Assembly: GCA_905221605.1 (NCBI GenBank)
Contig: CAJNDS010002155.1
Location: 312,001-376,000, forward strand
Direction: 5' to 3'
DNA length: 64,000 nucleotides
Source of the DNA: Symbiodinium natans
Taxonomy: Eukaryota > Sar > Dinophyceae > Suessiales > Symbiodiniaceae
This document shows positions 34,018 to 46,591 of the stretch, one piece after another. The notes below the pieces were generated by a model. That model did no database searches. It had not been told where the DNA came from and saw only the letters and a program-made list of their open reading frames with translations. The translations under genes and the position numbers were made by a program. Positions within the stretch are counted from its first letter, which is position 1. Every line of letters begins with the position of its first letter.

Positions 34018-34862
34018 AAGAGCACAAAAAAGCAAGCACGTACACAGTACCCTAAACCCTAAACACCCGCACACGGAGTCTTTTGTGCCTGCAGCTTTGT
34101 TGATCTCCCCGACAAGCAGGTCGACGTACGTGGACCAAGGCTCGCGGCCCTCGCCAGTCATCCTTGGACATCTTCGAATAAGTGGCGATGATTTTCGCTG
34201 CACCTAGAGCCCTAATGACCCAGTTCCGCTTGCTGAGGCATGGTCTCGTAAGCATCGGGAAAATGGAAGATGGTCGCGTCCTTGCGGGGATCAAAGTAGA
34301 GTGGGTTGAACAATGCTGGACCAGGCCTTGCAGCACGGGTAAATCGGCACCCCAGCCCCCTTTCCAACATGTTCACGTGCTTTGACTCCTTTAGCTCCTG
34401 GGCCCTCATTGCGACCCAAGGCTCTCAAGCTCTTAAAGAATCAGCGCCCAACATGTTACCACCAGCCCCTGCCTGCACCCCTGCGTCGCGCACCGCTTGG
34501 ATCAAAGGCTCGAGCCTCTGTGGCCACCGCTTGGGGCTTGGGGCTGGGTAACATTGCATGGGTCCTGCTGCTTGGGCAGGGGATAGACAACGAAGGATTG
34601 ATCCGCGCTGGGCGCGGGGCCACAGAACCCAGACGAACAACCAGCTTGGCAGAAAGGCAAGGTCATGAAGCTGAGATCAGCTCAAACAATCTGCTTATGC
34701 ACTGTGCATGCCACCAAAGCGACAGCTCAAAGCATGTTGCTGATTCAATTCTGCTAGGACAGCGAACACTCCAATTCAATCCAAAAAGCAGCTTCTCGCC
34801 ATCTTTCATCGAGAATCCGCCGGAGTACCATGCCTACAGTTCTTCTTTTGTAGGGTTCTGAA

Positions 34863-34982
34863 GGGTGGGGGAATGATTCAAGGGGGGTATGTAACCCAAG
34901 GTTCCCCAATATTCCCCACTACCTCCTAAGGCTCCCTAAGCTTTCCCTAAGGTACCGACCCCCCATGAACCCCCACCCACCC
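34863..34982. mobile_element. Palindromic element, family L
   Basis: GGGTGGGGGAATGATTCAAG at the left pairs imperfectly with CATGAACCCCCACCCACCC at the right; internal GGGGGGTATGTAACC pairs with GGTACCGACCCCCC. Non-coding. Confidence 0.5.
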
Positions 34983-36685
34983 TCATGCACCCTTAAGAAC
35001 CTGTAATTCTTGCTTCTGTGGGAGCCTCACCTGCAGCGGAAATCCGCAACCACTTTTCGCCCCCCCCTGGAGCCCCGGCATGTGTTTATGTGCTTGGTGT
35101 TTCTTGGGGCTTCAGGAAACTGAGGAATCTTGGGCTTCTTGGACATAAGGCTTGAGGTCTTGTGCCCTTGGCTCCGTTTCTACCCCGACGTGAACACCTT
35201 TAGAAGCCTTATTCCTTTACCCCGAGTTTCAGGGTTGTGGGCGGGCAAACGTGGGCACTCAGCATGACCTAACTCCCTAAAGCGTTCTGAACCTGAGCCG
35301 CCGGCACAAAACAATGGCTGCTTTCCTGCGCAGCAGAGCCAAGTGACAAGCATCTACACTGACATGTGGCTTCAGGCGAGGTGCTTCTGCTGAAAGACAC
35401 CTGTTTTGGTTGCACATAAATATACTATTGCCAAAGTCCTACCGACACGACAGAAACGCCATAACGAACCCTGGATCCCGTCAGTGAAACGCTGAAGGCC
35501 CTCGGATTTGAGAGGGGCACCTTTCCGGGGCACTGCCACTGGTATTCGGCCCACCCGTGGCACCTGAGCCGGCAACAGTGAATGACTCTGACTGCAAGTG
35601 GCAGGAGGGAAGATTCCTAGAACCTGGAAGCTGCTTCAAAGCTTCTGAACCCTAAGCCCCTTTGAAGCCGCACCCCAAACCCTAAAACCTAAACCATGGA
35701 CCCTCCTTCGCCGGCCTCGCGCCACGGCTTGACTTCGGGAGCAGCTGCATCCCGAACTTGGAGGAATCGCCGGAGCCTCGAGATAAAAGTTGACAAGCAG
35801 CTTGGGGAACTAGAGATGGGGTTTGAGGGGCTTCAGTACCCTTGCACACTCGAAAGGCGCGTTCGAATTAATTACCCCAGACCAGCTGGGGGTTGGCCTG
35901 AAGCCTAAAGTTCACCCCCTAGGTAGTTCTTCGCCCAAGGGTTTAGCAGATTGGGGAATCTTGGCGCAGGTTGCTCCATGCTGCACTGCCTGTCGATGAC
36001 GGTGACTTGAGCATTTGGCTCGCAAAGGACGAAACCCAATGCAAACTTCTGGGTGTCCGGCAGGTCCTTTCCATAAAGCCGGACACTGACCTCGCAAGGG
36101 GCATTATTTCCCCAAACATCGGGGTTGCCAAAGAGCAACCAATCCCACCGTCCACAGCCTTATAAGCCGATTGATATCATCCCGGCGTTCACAGGACTCG
36201 TTTCAAACCCTCACGGGCCATTGTGGAACCTCCACGTTGTGCGCTCTCACATCAAGGATAGAGTTGCGGTCTGGGTCTATCTCGGGTGCGTTCTTCAAAA
36301 GCACGGCAGCATTTAAACAAAAACCTGCAACGCGATTGAAAGAAACAAAAGCCTCTGCGCATCCCCAAACTATGCCGAAATATGATCAACAAGACCGGGC
36401 AATGATGCTGCCACGCAGCTCATCAGCACACCAATAGCATGCATTGAAACACGACCCTTGATGCGAAGCTGTTGAACTTCTGCTGCTTTCGGCTTCGCAC
36501 ATCCCAAAAGCTACCAGCCTTGCCAAAGACGTAATTTCATGCTCTCTATAACCCAGAGAAGATTCCTTGGTCACTTGGGTACTACAGCCGACAACTGGGG
36601 GTGCGGCCCAACCTGTCTCCGGACCAGAGCCGGTGATCAGCTTGTAGTGAAGCCGCCTCATAACCCACAGTCACACTATCTCCAA
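34983..36685. other. Intergenic DNA, no gene recognised
   Basis: Frames at 35372-35575, 35696-35908 and 35905-36155 are short and overlapping. Few telomere-like units. Confidence 0.35.
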
Positions 36686-36806
36686 GGGTGGGGACTAAAT
36701 GAACCCTGAATGGGTTTAGGGCCTAGGGCTTAAAGGCTTATATGCCAGAAATTTATAGTAGTATAGGGTATATGACCCCAATTTCAGGGTTCACTTCGTC
36801 CCCAAG
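36686..36806. mobile_element. TIR mini-element, family A
   Basis: GGTGGGGACTAAATGAACCC and, inverted, CTTGGGGACGAAGTGAACCC bound about 120 bp. The interior has GGGTATATGACCCCAATTT, typical of family A. Confidence 0.75.
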
Positions 36807-39800
36807 GAAGGGTGTGACTCTTTTGCCACTTGAGTTTCCCTAGAAGTGTTTAGAGCGCCCAGCTCGGAGTTCGTGGTGTGTCCCACAGTGAGGTTAGCCT
36901 CAACATGATGCTCACAGAGATCGGCAATCAGCATGGGCAAAAGGGAGGCGATCTGACTTGATTTATGGGCCCTTTGGGGTATCCTAAATCGAGAATAAAG
37001 AGATGCGCCCGACCCGTTTTGGGGGTTCGGACTTTAGAGTATCAAGTGCCATCTTCAGACCGACGACGCAGGACTGTAGGAGATCATATTCAATCATATG
37101 TCAACTCAAAACAACCTAAGCAAACCCAAAACCCTTTTGCATCTGCGGTCCTAAACCTGATTGCATCTGGACCCTAACCCACCTATGTGTGCCGGCACAC
37201 CGACGGCAAGTTATCAGACACCATGGCCGCGTGCCCTAACGATCTGACGAGGGGCCCATTCACCAACTCGATCTCCTCCACAAAGGCCGCATGCGACAGC
37301 CTCGAGTCCTTATCGCTTCATTGAGCCGAGGCGTTGGGGAGTTATACGGCGATTGCATTGAGGCCATGAGGTTCAGGGCTTGACCAGGGGGGTTGGGGGA
37401 TTTTTCTGCCACCAGCCTAGTCCTCCTTGGCCTGGGTGTTGGGCCAAGGCCCTCCAGGCTCTACCAGAGGTTTCTGCGGCACAAGCGTCGAGCTGGCGGC
37501 TCTGCAGATGAGCGCCCTCCCGCACGACGATGCCGCCTAAAGATGGGCGGGTGGCGATTGCCTTTGTTCCAGTCTAGGGTTCTCTTTTGAGGCCGTCTTG
37601 ATCAAAAGCCCTTGCAGTAGACCTCCAAATTGACCCCCACTCATCTGGAACAAGCCTAAACCCACGAAACAAATTATTATCTTCACTCTTATTACTAATG
37701 CTTCCATCGCCAGGTTGTCGCTCGCATGAAACTAAACCACAGATCGAATGAATTTGCAAGCGAATTAGTTCCTTGAATGGGCGATGTGATTACTACTCCT
37801 GCGGCTCGTTAATGATATTCTTGATGGTTACACCTTCATGAATTACCATTATTAAGGTATTCTTCTACGGCATTTTATTGGATTCTTTGCACGTTCATGT
37901 CCTTCGTTTCTTTGTTCTCATTTATTATGTTATTACGAGCCCCCACTATAATAATAGTAAAGGGGCAAGGGGCGCGCGCCCTGATTATAAATGAATATTG
38001 GGGTCTCTAGGGTGGTAACAAGAGAGTGAAGGAAAAGATACTAGAAAAAGCGAGTCATCACCAGGCTATTCCCAAAGGCTTGAGTTCCACATCCAAGTTC
38101 TCAGGGTCTTGTGTCCCAACCTTACAGACGCTTCCTTGTTCACCCATCACACCTTGAGACCCAACCTCTGTTTCCAAGCCTTTCACTCTCTGAATGAAAT
38201 AAACATCCGCTCTCCACCGGCTTGCCTCCACATCAGCTCTGTATAGAGCCCTCGTAAGACCCAACGAAGCCTGAAGCCCAATCAACCAGCCCCCTCGCCA
38301 ACTACATCCGCAAAATAGGTACATGCAATTGGAAACAATACGAGTTCGGGGGTGAGGAGGTTTCTCGTGCCCAAAAGCGAAAGCAAGGGGGGTTCGGATT
38401 TGCAAGACTACCCCCATGTGCTGGCCAGGAGCCGACACCCGCGCCAGCCGTGACTTCCCAGATTTGGGGCATGTGCGCTCGTCGAGATGTCAAGTGGGCG
38501 GTTGAATCAGTTTCAGGCTTCAGGGTTGGTGCTTTGGCTGGCTACTTCTTGCCTGTGCTGGCGGGGGAGAAGTCGAAAGTCTGTAGACTCTAGACTATAG
38601 GCTTGTGACATGACACGGCCGATTTCTTGATATGTTTGGGCTCAGGGGGCTCCAGATTCTCGGACTTGGGGGCTCCGGTTGATGAGGGCTTGCATCTCCG
38701 GCCCCTGCCGTAGCCAAAAGTTCGGCGAGCACAGGGTGCAGGTCCAACAAGGCTGCAGCTTGAAGCTCATCGAGTTTGGGGTTTTAGGGTTTAGGGTTCA
38801 GGGTTTTCTCCTTTTCTCAAGATATGCACCAGACCAGCATGGCGTCTGCCACCTCAGCCTCCGAATTCCCAAGCCCTGTAGCGAACCCTGCTAGTGGCTA
38901 GTTACGGTGTGGGGTTTACAATTAAGCTTAGGGCTTAGGTTGATAACAGGGCTTGACAGATTTATACCAAAGCTTAAAGGGTGTTCGTCTCCCCCCCCCG
39001 CCGCTGGCAGCGTTTTGTTCCTCGCTGCGGTGGGCCTCCCTTGGGCGAGGGAGGTGGCGGCCAAGCCTCCAGTGTGCTGGCATGGGGGCTAGCTTGGGAG
39101 TTTCGACCTTCTCACTGGCACATGGGCCGTCTGCTAGCATCTACAACGCTCGACATTTGGCTTGGGCTTGTAGGGCTCATTAGGGGTGACCTCTGCTTGT
39201 CGGGCTCCCAGCATCTTCTAGCGTTTGTGGCCAAGGGACTCGTAGAGGCAAATGGCAGTGGCATGGCCCACCTGCACCGGAAAAGCAGAGGGAGCCCAGG
39301 AGCCCTGCGCATGTTTCATTCCAGTCTCACGGCCTCATGCTCTCAAACCCTGATAACATGGAAAAGCAGCCATGCGTGCTTCAATGCTGGGGGATGTGAC
39401 CCTTTGAAGTTGAGTGTCATGGCACCTCGAGTCTGTCTATCAAGCCGCCCAAGCTACTGCAACTGGCATCATCCAGACGAACAACTAAAGCGGGGGCAAA
39501 GAGACAACAGACCAGACAAGCCACACACGAAACTGAGCTTGATTGCATTTTTTGTTGCTGAGCCCCCAGCATTCAGCGAGGCTCCACGAACCTGGTTTTT
39601 GGAAGGGTTAAAGTTGTTGTGTTTAGGGATGCTTTAGGGCTGACATGCGCGCATCTCGCACAAGCCCCTGAGGAAGCGGTGGTCACGATGTCTTGACTCC
39701 CAAGCAGAACCACGAACCCCGACGGCCTAAACCCTAAACCTAAACCTAAACCTAAACCCTCGAAACCCTACAAATCCTAAACCCGAAGCCCTAACCTCTG

Positions 39801-40236
39801 AACCCTAGACCCTAAAACAAAGTTCGCTCATCCCTCCCTCCCCCCCAACCGGGCCTGCGGCACCCGCAGCTTCGAAGTGCAAAGCTTGAGGATGTCTGGG
39901 GAGATGCCTACTGCGGCTTGAAGCAAGGGTTTAGGGTTCAGGGTTTAGCTTATTTAGGGTTTGGGGTATAGTCGCTCACACTCGGTTTAGGGTGTAGGTC
40001 TTTTCTTTTGCAACCCGCCTAGCAGCCCCCCTCTGGTTTAGGGTTTAGGGTGGGCCTCTAAGGTGAAGATGTGAAGATTCCCTATAGGGCTTGGGAAGGG
40101 CATCGAACGTGCCAATTGGCGACTATTGCCCTTGCTTTTCCACTGAGCCTTTCAAGCATGCCGGCACCGAACCCTTCTTGTCATCATCCTGAGCATAACA
40201 ATCATCTGCAGAGCAGACTACCAATTGCTTAACCCT
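36807..40236. other. Intergenic DNA, no gene recognised
   Basis: The longest frame (38981-39637, plus) has no motif and overlaps other frames on both strands. A minus-strand frame at 38058-38438 is also unrecognised. Telomere-like units occur at 38780-38800, 39730-39770 and 39925-39960. Confidence 0.35.
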
Positions 40237-40325
40237 CCCCAAAAGATTCGTCCATAATTATAAGGGCAAATATAGAGATGTCTGTTTAAGTCTTTTGTAT
40301 TGTGGGGCTCTTAAGCAAATCGGAG
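40237..40325. mobile_element. TIR mini-element, family E
   Basis: CCCTCCCCAAAAGATTCGTC at the left; GTGGGGCTCTTAAGCAAATC at the right matches the right end of the 25375 copy. The core is AT-rich. Confidence 0.4.
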
Positions 40326-40505
40326 CAGATGCTGGGCGATCTCTTTTGGCTCTCTTCTTCGGCGCGAGCACGGCCATGTCTGGCGCCGGTCCGCAGAGGA
40401 AGCTGTCTTCAATCCTGGGCTGGAGGGCTTTCGGCGCTCATAAGGGCTCCATATAAATAAATAAATCTATATATATATATATTTTTTATTTATTTATTTA
40501 TAATC

Positions 40506-40537
<32 letters not shown>

Positions 40538-40610
40538 ACATATAGTGTATAATACATAATATAGAATATAGAATATAGAATATAGAATATAGAAGAAAGA
40601 ATATAATAAA

Positions 40611-40647
<37 letters not shown>

Positions 40648-41547
40648 TTGTGTGTGCTATATGTATATGGAGATTATGGAATGGAAACATGCTGGTGATC
40701 TGCCTCTTCATCTTCTCGGGCGTTGCCGGATTGAGCTTTGTGGCTTTCCTGCATGGCGACAGGAAGGTCTTCACTTGTCGCGTTTCATTGCATCCCATTC
40801 TCTTGTTAGTTGACCTTGGGCGTTTCAGGATCAGAGCATCGAAATTCGTCAGCTTGGCTTCGAAAAAGGCTCTAGAAGCAGAATCCCGCAACTCCGAAAT
40901 CTAAACCCGGGCGTCCGGCTCTGCAGCACAAACACCCCCGTCTCGCACGGGGACAGGCGAACTTCTGCGATGGTGTGCCTCATCCGGTGATTCGGTGTGA
41001 GCTGCTGATCTGCCCTGATACCTACAGCTCAACCCGAACCCTAAACCCAACCTTCAACCCTCCAACACAACCTTTTTTTTCCTTCCGGGCCTTAAAGCCC
41101 CAATCCCGTCAACAGAACTGTTGAGCACATTCAGCTCCTTTCGCTGCACTGGGATCAGTTCGAGACCTCACCCCACCCCCCCCCAAATGAATGATAGAAT
41201 GCACAGAAGCTCTTTGTTTGGGATTGGGACACAGGCGAATCCCGCAAAAGGGCTAGGAGCAAAGCTCCGCGACTAGTCCTGGAAGCCGGTCTGGAGTCTG
41301 GGTTAGTGGAGTGCTTAGCCCCTCGTTGTTGCAGCAGGTGCGAGAGGAGGAAAGAAGCCCTTACTGCAATCCTGCACCTGCTGACGGAAACCGAAACCCT
41401 AGACAACCTCAGACCGCTCTCATGCCCCCCCTTTGGCATCGGTGCTGTTCACCGTCGATGTAGAAGTGCTGATTCTTTGGGCAGCTCACCTGGAGTCAGG
41501 GGCTTGGGGAGTTTAGGATTCCTGAGATTCTGACTACGAGTGCCTCC
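40326..41547. other. AT-rich and unrecognised DNA
   Basis: AT microsatellite DNA at about 40455-40645 is followed by overlapping frames at 40613-40904 without a motif. Confidence 0.4.
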
Positions 41548-41945
41548 GCTTGCCCCACTTGCCCCGTCTTGTCCGCGAAGCGATCTCTGCCACTGGCCCC
41601 CTCGACTTGCCTCACCTCCCCCCCGCCCGGGTAGATCTGGCCCGGGAAGTAGCGGTTCGTTCCCCCTTCCCCCCTCCCGCATCCCTTCCGACTGGTGCCC
41701 GGCCCAACCACAAGTCTGACTCAAACCCTCAAACCGCGCTGTCCTTGAGGCAGACTCGCGCAGCCCGTGCTTGGCCGTGTAGCAGATGGGGGCAGGTGGG
41801 GCAAGTGGGGCAAAATCAACTCTCTCTTCCGGGCCAGCAAGTGGGGAAGCGGAGCAACATCAATTCGCTCTTCTGGAAAGCAAGTGGGGCAAGTGAGGCA
41901 ATTTCAATTAGTGGTTGCTGCGGGTGCCCGCGATGCAATGTCTCT
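41548..41945. mobile_element. Dispersed element, family K, copy 1
   Basis: CTTGCCCCACTTGCCCC at the left is inverted as GGGGCAAGTGGGGCAA at about 41797-41812, with further GCAAGTGGGG units after it. The right part, GCAATTTCAATTAGTGGTTG and GCGATGCAATGTCT, is shared with 55590-55690. Confidence 0.45.
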
Positions 41946-42834
41946 TAGAATAATCCGATGCTTTCGCCCAGATTCATAGATTAGGCTAAGGGTTCGGCAC
42001 CGGTCGATTCGCTACAGAAAATGTAATTCTGCAATAGCATTGCATGCAATCGGAATGAGAAGTGCTAAGAAACATGGAGAAGCTAAGTTTGAATGGGTGC
42101 CCGCCGACCACTACTTCTGAGGGCGGCACAGGCAACAGGGTTTCAAGCTTCATTGGGCTTAGTTGATAGCCTCCTTTGTCACCCCCCCCCCCCCGCCCCC
42201 CACCCCCCAAACTTTTCCGCGGAATGAGGGCTCGGGGTTAGGGGGGATTTATGGAGGGTGGGGAGTACTCTATTAACCACAAGTCCACAACAGCAGTTCC
42301 GACACAAGCAGTGGCAGAAATTCTTTCAGGGCGGGATCAGCAGCCAATTTGAACTACCGCTTGCATACAGCTGATTCCCTGATCAAACCCTAAACCCTTT
42401 TTTGCTACTGGGCTGAAGGTCTAGGTAAACCCTAAACCCTAAAACCTAAACCCTTTTGCAACAGGCTTGCCACCTCGCCCGGGACCCTAAACCCTAAACC
42501 CATGGGCCTGTGCTCGGAGAAAGCGACCTTGGAGGATGCTGCTCACTGCAGCTGCCGATATGGACATCCCGAAAGAACTGCTGGGAACTGAACATCTTTG
42601 GACAGCAAGAACTGCGAGCTCAGTAAACGCATCTACTGAGTCATCGCGCATGCTGTGCGGTCCCGTCTGGCGTCGTATAGCACCACGTCAACCCTTCGCT
42701 TTGCAAATCCAGATTCGGAACCGACCCTTCATGCCCTGAAGCCCTGTAAATCCCATGCCCCTAGCTCCGCCAAGCCTCAACCAAGTTTGCGCCTAGCCAC
42801 TGGAAGCTATCCTCATAAACCTTTCCTGGGACTC

Positions 42835-42913
42835 TATTTACCTACAATTTAGCAGTAACTACCCTTAACTAGTAGGTATAACCCATAAAACTGCAGGTAA
42901 AGGTGGTCCCAGG
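42835..42913. mobile_element. Intact family D TIR element
   Basis: CCTGGGACTCTATTTACCTA and, inverted, CCTGGGACCACCTTTACCTG bound 79 bp. It has no telomere-like insert and serves as the empty-site reference for 22405-22530. Confidence 0.75.
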
Positions 42914-44148
42914 TAAACCATCATTCAACTCAGAAGCTGCTCTGCAAGGATCGCAAGGCCACGCTGCCGCTGCGACTGTTGGGATTGGCCTTGGCAACGG
43001 TCAGCCAACCCTGTGAGGCCGCGAAGCACAGCATCTGGTCTGGGCATGTGCATACAATTCTGAGCGGCGGGTCTTGCGACTAAGCTCTGTAAAGGGTTTC
43101 CAGGAAAACTGCTGCTCTAGATTGCCTAAGGTTCAGGGTTCAGGGTTCAGGGTTCAGGGTTTAGGGTCCAAGCCTACAACACACCCAACCCCTCTTGAAG
43201 TGCTTCAACTGCCGAGGCAGCGGCACAAACGACGACCACGAAGGTCAGGGACGACTTCTCGGCCTCTGCTGCCACAAGGCATTCATCCATCCTGGTGGGG
43301 CGCAGCATCTCGAAAAAGGGTTTAGGCCCTTAGCGCTTGTAGGGTTTGTAGGGTTTACAGGTTTGGATTTAATAGGGTTTTGTGGGGTCTATTGGGTTTA
43401 CAGGGTTTAGGGTTGCGAGCCAGGCGAGATCTAGTGTCCCTTGTTGCCTGATCCGAGAAAACCCAAATCGACGACTCTAGCTGTGGCGGCAACTGAGCTC
43501 CTCGATTGAAGTGGACGAGGGAATTTGTAGTTTTGCGGCTTAGGGGTTTTTGAAACCAAGGCCTGCAAACCCTTTGCCCAGAAGCCCCAGTGGTTTGTCG
43601 GAAGCACGCCGGCCCGAAGATGGGATGCCCAAGCATCTACTCATGAACTGCTCCGGGACTCCCAGTTACCAAAAATCACCCTAAACCCGAAACCCTAAAC
43701 CCTAAACCCAACTAAATTTGACGAACAGAACTTTTTGGCAGGGCCGGTTGGGTCCAAGTAGCTTCTCGACCATGGGCACGACAACGTCGTCCACAAAAGG
43801 AGGGTTCAGTTGGTAGCTGCCTGCTGTGAAGTTCCTTAGAGGACTGCCGCGACTTGAGAAGTCGGGCCTTCTGCAGGGCTTTTGTTTGCCACGCTGACAT
43901 GGGCAAGGTGACCATGGGTACGAGTTTAAACACTGCAGTTTCGACCCGGTGCACTTCAGGAAGCCAGGGTGCGCAACTACACTGAAGCTGTCTTCAGGCA
44001 TTTATGCACCCAAACACCAGACACCTCAGGCAGAGCCGCGTAAAACAGGGCAACGCCCACAAAAAGCGACCCTTCTGAGCGGCCTTGTGCAGCATGCCTG
44101 GGGGGGCTCACATCCTCATGTCCGGGGATGCAGAACGATTGGCCCCAA

Positions 44149-44214
44149 AACCCTTTTTGCAGCTGGACTCCTTGCTGCCAGGATGCCGAAACTCTGCTTA
44201 GAAGAGTCGATGAG
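44149..44214 (+). repeat. Dispersed repeat, copy 2 (pair at 33955)
   Basis: AACCCTTTTTGCAGCTGGAC then CCTTGCTGCCAGGATGCCGA and CTTAGAAGAGT, nearly identical to 33955-34017 over about 60 bp. Confidence 0.8.
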
Positions 44215-44416
44215 TACAGGAAAGGCCCCTAAACCGTAAACCCTAAACCCTAAAAACCCTAAACCCTAAATCCTAAACCCCTAAACCCCTAAACCTTAGA
44301 TCCTAGATCAGCGAAGAGTCTGTGCGAAGAAGGAGCCCAGGGATCCGAATACAGCGTCGGTGTCTGGAAAGGCCGAGCACATCCTTAAAAAGGGTTTAGG
44401 GTTTAGGGTCTTTTCT

Positions 44417-44503
44417 GCACCCCCCAACTACCCTTTAAAAAAGGGGGGGCTTATATGCCCTGTTGTTACTGCTAAAGGGTAGTTGGGGGGGGGGGGGGGG
44501 TGC
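44417..44503. mobile_element. TIR mini-element, family I
   Basis: GCACCCCCCAACTACCCTTT and its inverse (AAAGGGTAGTTGGGGGG, poly-G, TGC) bound about 87 bp. No other copy noticed. Confidence 0.65.
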
Positions 44504-46167
44504 TGGTAGTCTTTAGGGTTTGGGAAGTTTCGTCTCTTACCTGGAGGTCTCAATCTGGATTACCGTCGCTGCCGGTCACATTGGGCTTCGTTGCTCCACG
44601 CGAGTCACCTTGATCCGATCCAGAAGCCAAACTGACTACAGCAGGGTCTAAGGCCTTGCAGTGTTGTTTACCCCGCCTGGGCCTCTTGCACCTTTCTTGT
44701 GCAAGAGATGCTAGTGGCCAACCCTAAACCCTAAACCCTTTTTGCAACTGGACTGATCCAAAAGTCCATGCAATGCAGATGCAGGCTCAAGCAGCCGCAC
44801 CCTAAACCCTAGATGAGGAGACGTTCCAGAACAGAATGCAGGTCGTCCACTTGTCAGCCAAGCATCCATGCATAGTGGCAGTTCAGCGGCCTGCCGCGGT
44901 TTGGGACTTAACGTAGGGCTTAGGGACGATGGAGAAGAGAGAGGACCATGAAGATCCCAAAGCGCGTTCCACGGGTTGTCAGGCTTGGAAAGTGGTTCGG
45001 CATTCACTTGCTGCTGGTGCCCTTCTGCTGCATCGTGGTAGGCTTCCTCTGACTTTCATGCAGGCAGGATCATTGACCAACAATGATCCAGGAAGTATGG
45101 GGAACACAGAAAGAGAGAGAGAGAGAGAGAGAGATGTGCTTAAAAAAAAGAGAACAGACGAGCATGTACTAAGTCTGAAGGCAAGGGGCGAGGCAAAGCA
45201 CTCAAAGCGGACATCGAAGGTCTCGCGCAAGGCCGCGAAGACCTCCATCTTAGCCGAACGGAAGCACTGAACCCAACATCTCTCATTCAACCCACCCTCA
45301 ACTGATTGCCCAGAAAGCCCCCAAGGAAACCCGGAACCCTCGGTGTTACCCTAAAACCTAAACCCTATAAACCCTAAAGCCCCAAAAGGAAACTCGGAAG
45401 CCCTGGGTGTGAAAGGCGCCTCAGAGGTACAGGCCCCCTGGAAGCCCTTCCTCAGTTCTCTGATCGACTGCTGCTTCTGCATGAGCTATTGCCTGAGGAA
45501 CCCCCCAAAAAACACACAAGATAACAATCTTACCATACTGCCTTTAATAACGAAGAATATCTTTTTCATTTTTATCTCCCGCATCCTCTCTCTTTCTCTC
45601 TTCCAAGGGGTGAGACGCTCTCTCTCTCTCTCTCTCTCTCTCTCTTGATTCTCCTTTGGACCAGCCTTGTCGTTCCTCGTCCACTGAAACTGCCGGCAAA
45701 ATACATCCCGGAGCACTCGTATAACATAAGACAAACATAAGATGCCTGCCTACCCGAACTCGTGTTGGATTCAACCTCACCCTCCCACGCAAAAAAAACA
45801 CCATGTAGCGGAGAAAGGTCCTCGGTGCCAGGCCAAGGACGTGAAGCCTCTGTGCTCTCCCTCGGTAATCTTTGCGATCATAAGTTCATCCCAGAATAGA
45901 CATGAATAGTCCCCGGCCCCGCAACCCAAAAGAGCCACTTTGCAGGCCCAGCTTCTGCATCGCAGAGCTGTACCTGAACAGAAGCGCGCCCCAACTCCAA
46001 ATTCTAGCGCCCCAAGATACTTGATGAGCCCTAGCACCCCTTTCGCCCCTAAGCTCCTCCCCACAAGGCCCACCCAACTGCTCCACACCTCAGCAGGCAG
46101 CAGAAAGCCGAATCCCGGAAGGAGGCCTCCTGAACTTCGGTCACACTTGCTGGGTTTCCAGAGGGAG

Positions 46168-46240
46168 GGTTAAGGTTTAGGGTTTTAGGGTTTTAGGGTT
46201 TTAGGGTTTAAGAGTTTTAGGGTTTTAGGGTTTTAGGAGG
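46168..46240 (+). repeat. 8-bp TTTTAGGG array
   Basis: Units of TTTTAGGG with an interruption; an alternative 8-bp form of the telomere-like repeat, distinct from TTTAGGGG at 27477. Confidence 0.9.
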
Positions 46241-46311
46241 TTGATCTACAGGTCATGAGGAAGACGGGTCCTAGGAGTGTACCTTATTTCGAGCAAAGAA
46301 ACTTTGTGGGA

Positions 46312-46427
46312 CTTGGGACTACATGAACCCCAAAAGGGTTAAATAAATGTTTCATATACCTAAACAGGGTTATAGTAGTATGTAGGGATACGACGCCAAT
46401 TTTTAGGGTTCATTTCCGCCCACCAAA
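46312..46427. mobile_element. TIR mini-element, family A, degenerate
   Basis: CTTGGGACTACATGAACCCC at the left and AGGGTTCATTTCCGCCCACC at the right; the interior has TATAGTAGTATGTAGGGATA. Confidence 0.5.
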
Positions 46428-46591
46428 GTGGACGCTCTCGTTTGTGAATGGCTTGCCGGCTGCCGGCTTGGGACTTCGGACTGACGATGGTTTAGGTTTT
46501 AGGGTTTAGGGTTTAGGATTGAGTTTAGGAGCTCTTCGGCAGCTTCGGACGGGACACCAAAGCACGCCACCCTTGCTGAAGGAGGATGTGT

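Larger units (their letters stand above)
29047..34862. other. Repeat-rich intergenic DNA
   Basis: Holds poly-G (31469-31498), CATA (32399-32455), CT (32766-32801), short AT runs and scattered TTTAGGG tracts. Overlapping frames at 30538-31436, 31647-32086 and 33135-33527 exist on both strands without motifs. I cannot support a gene here. Confidence 0.4.
41946..46311. other. Repeat-rich intergenic DNA
   Basis: Includes family D (42835), family I (44417) and the repeat pair copy at 44149. Telomere-like tracts lie at about 43130-43170, 43330-43415, 44229-44300 and 46168-46240, and GA/CT runs at 45112-45134 and 45620-45646. Frames at 43355-44239 and 44929-46088 overlap on both strands without motifs. 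Confidence 0.45.

Noticed and set aside
38981-39637. 218-codon plus-strand frame
   Set aside because: No motif or protein-like pattern, and several other phases and the opposite strand are also open; chance is the simpler explanation.
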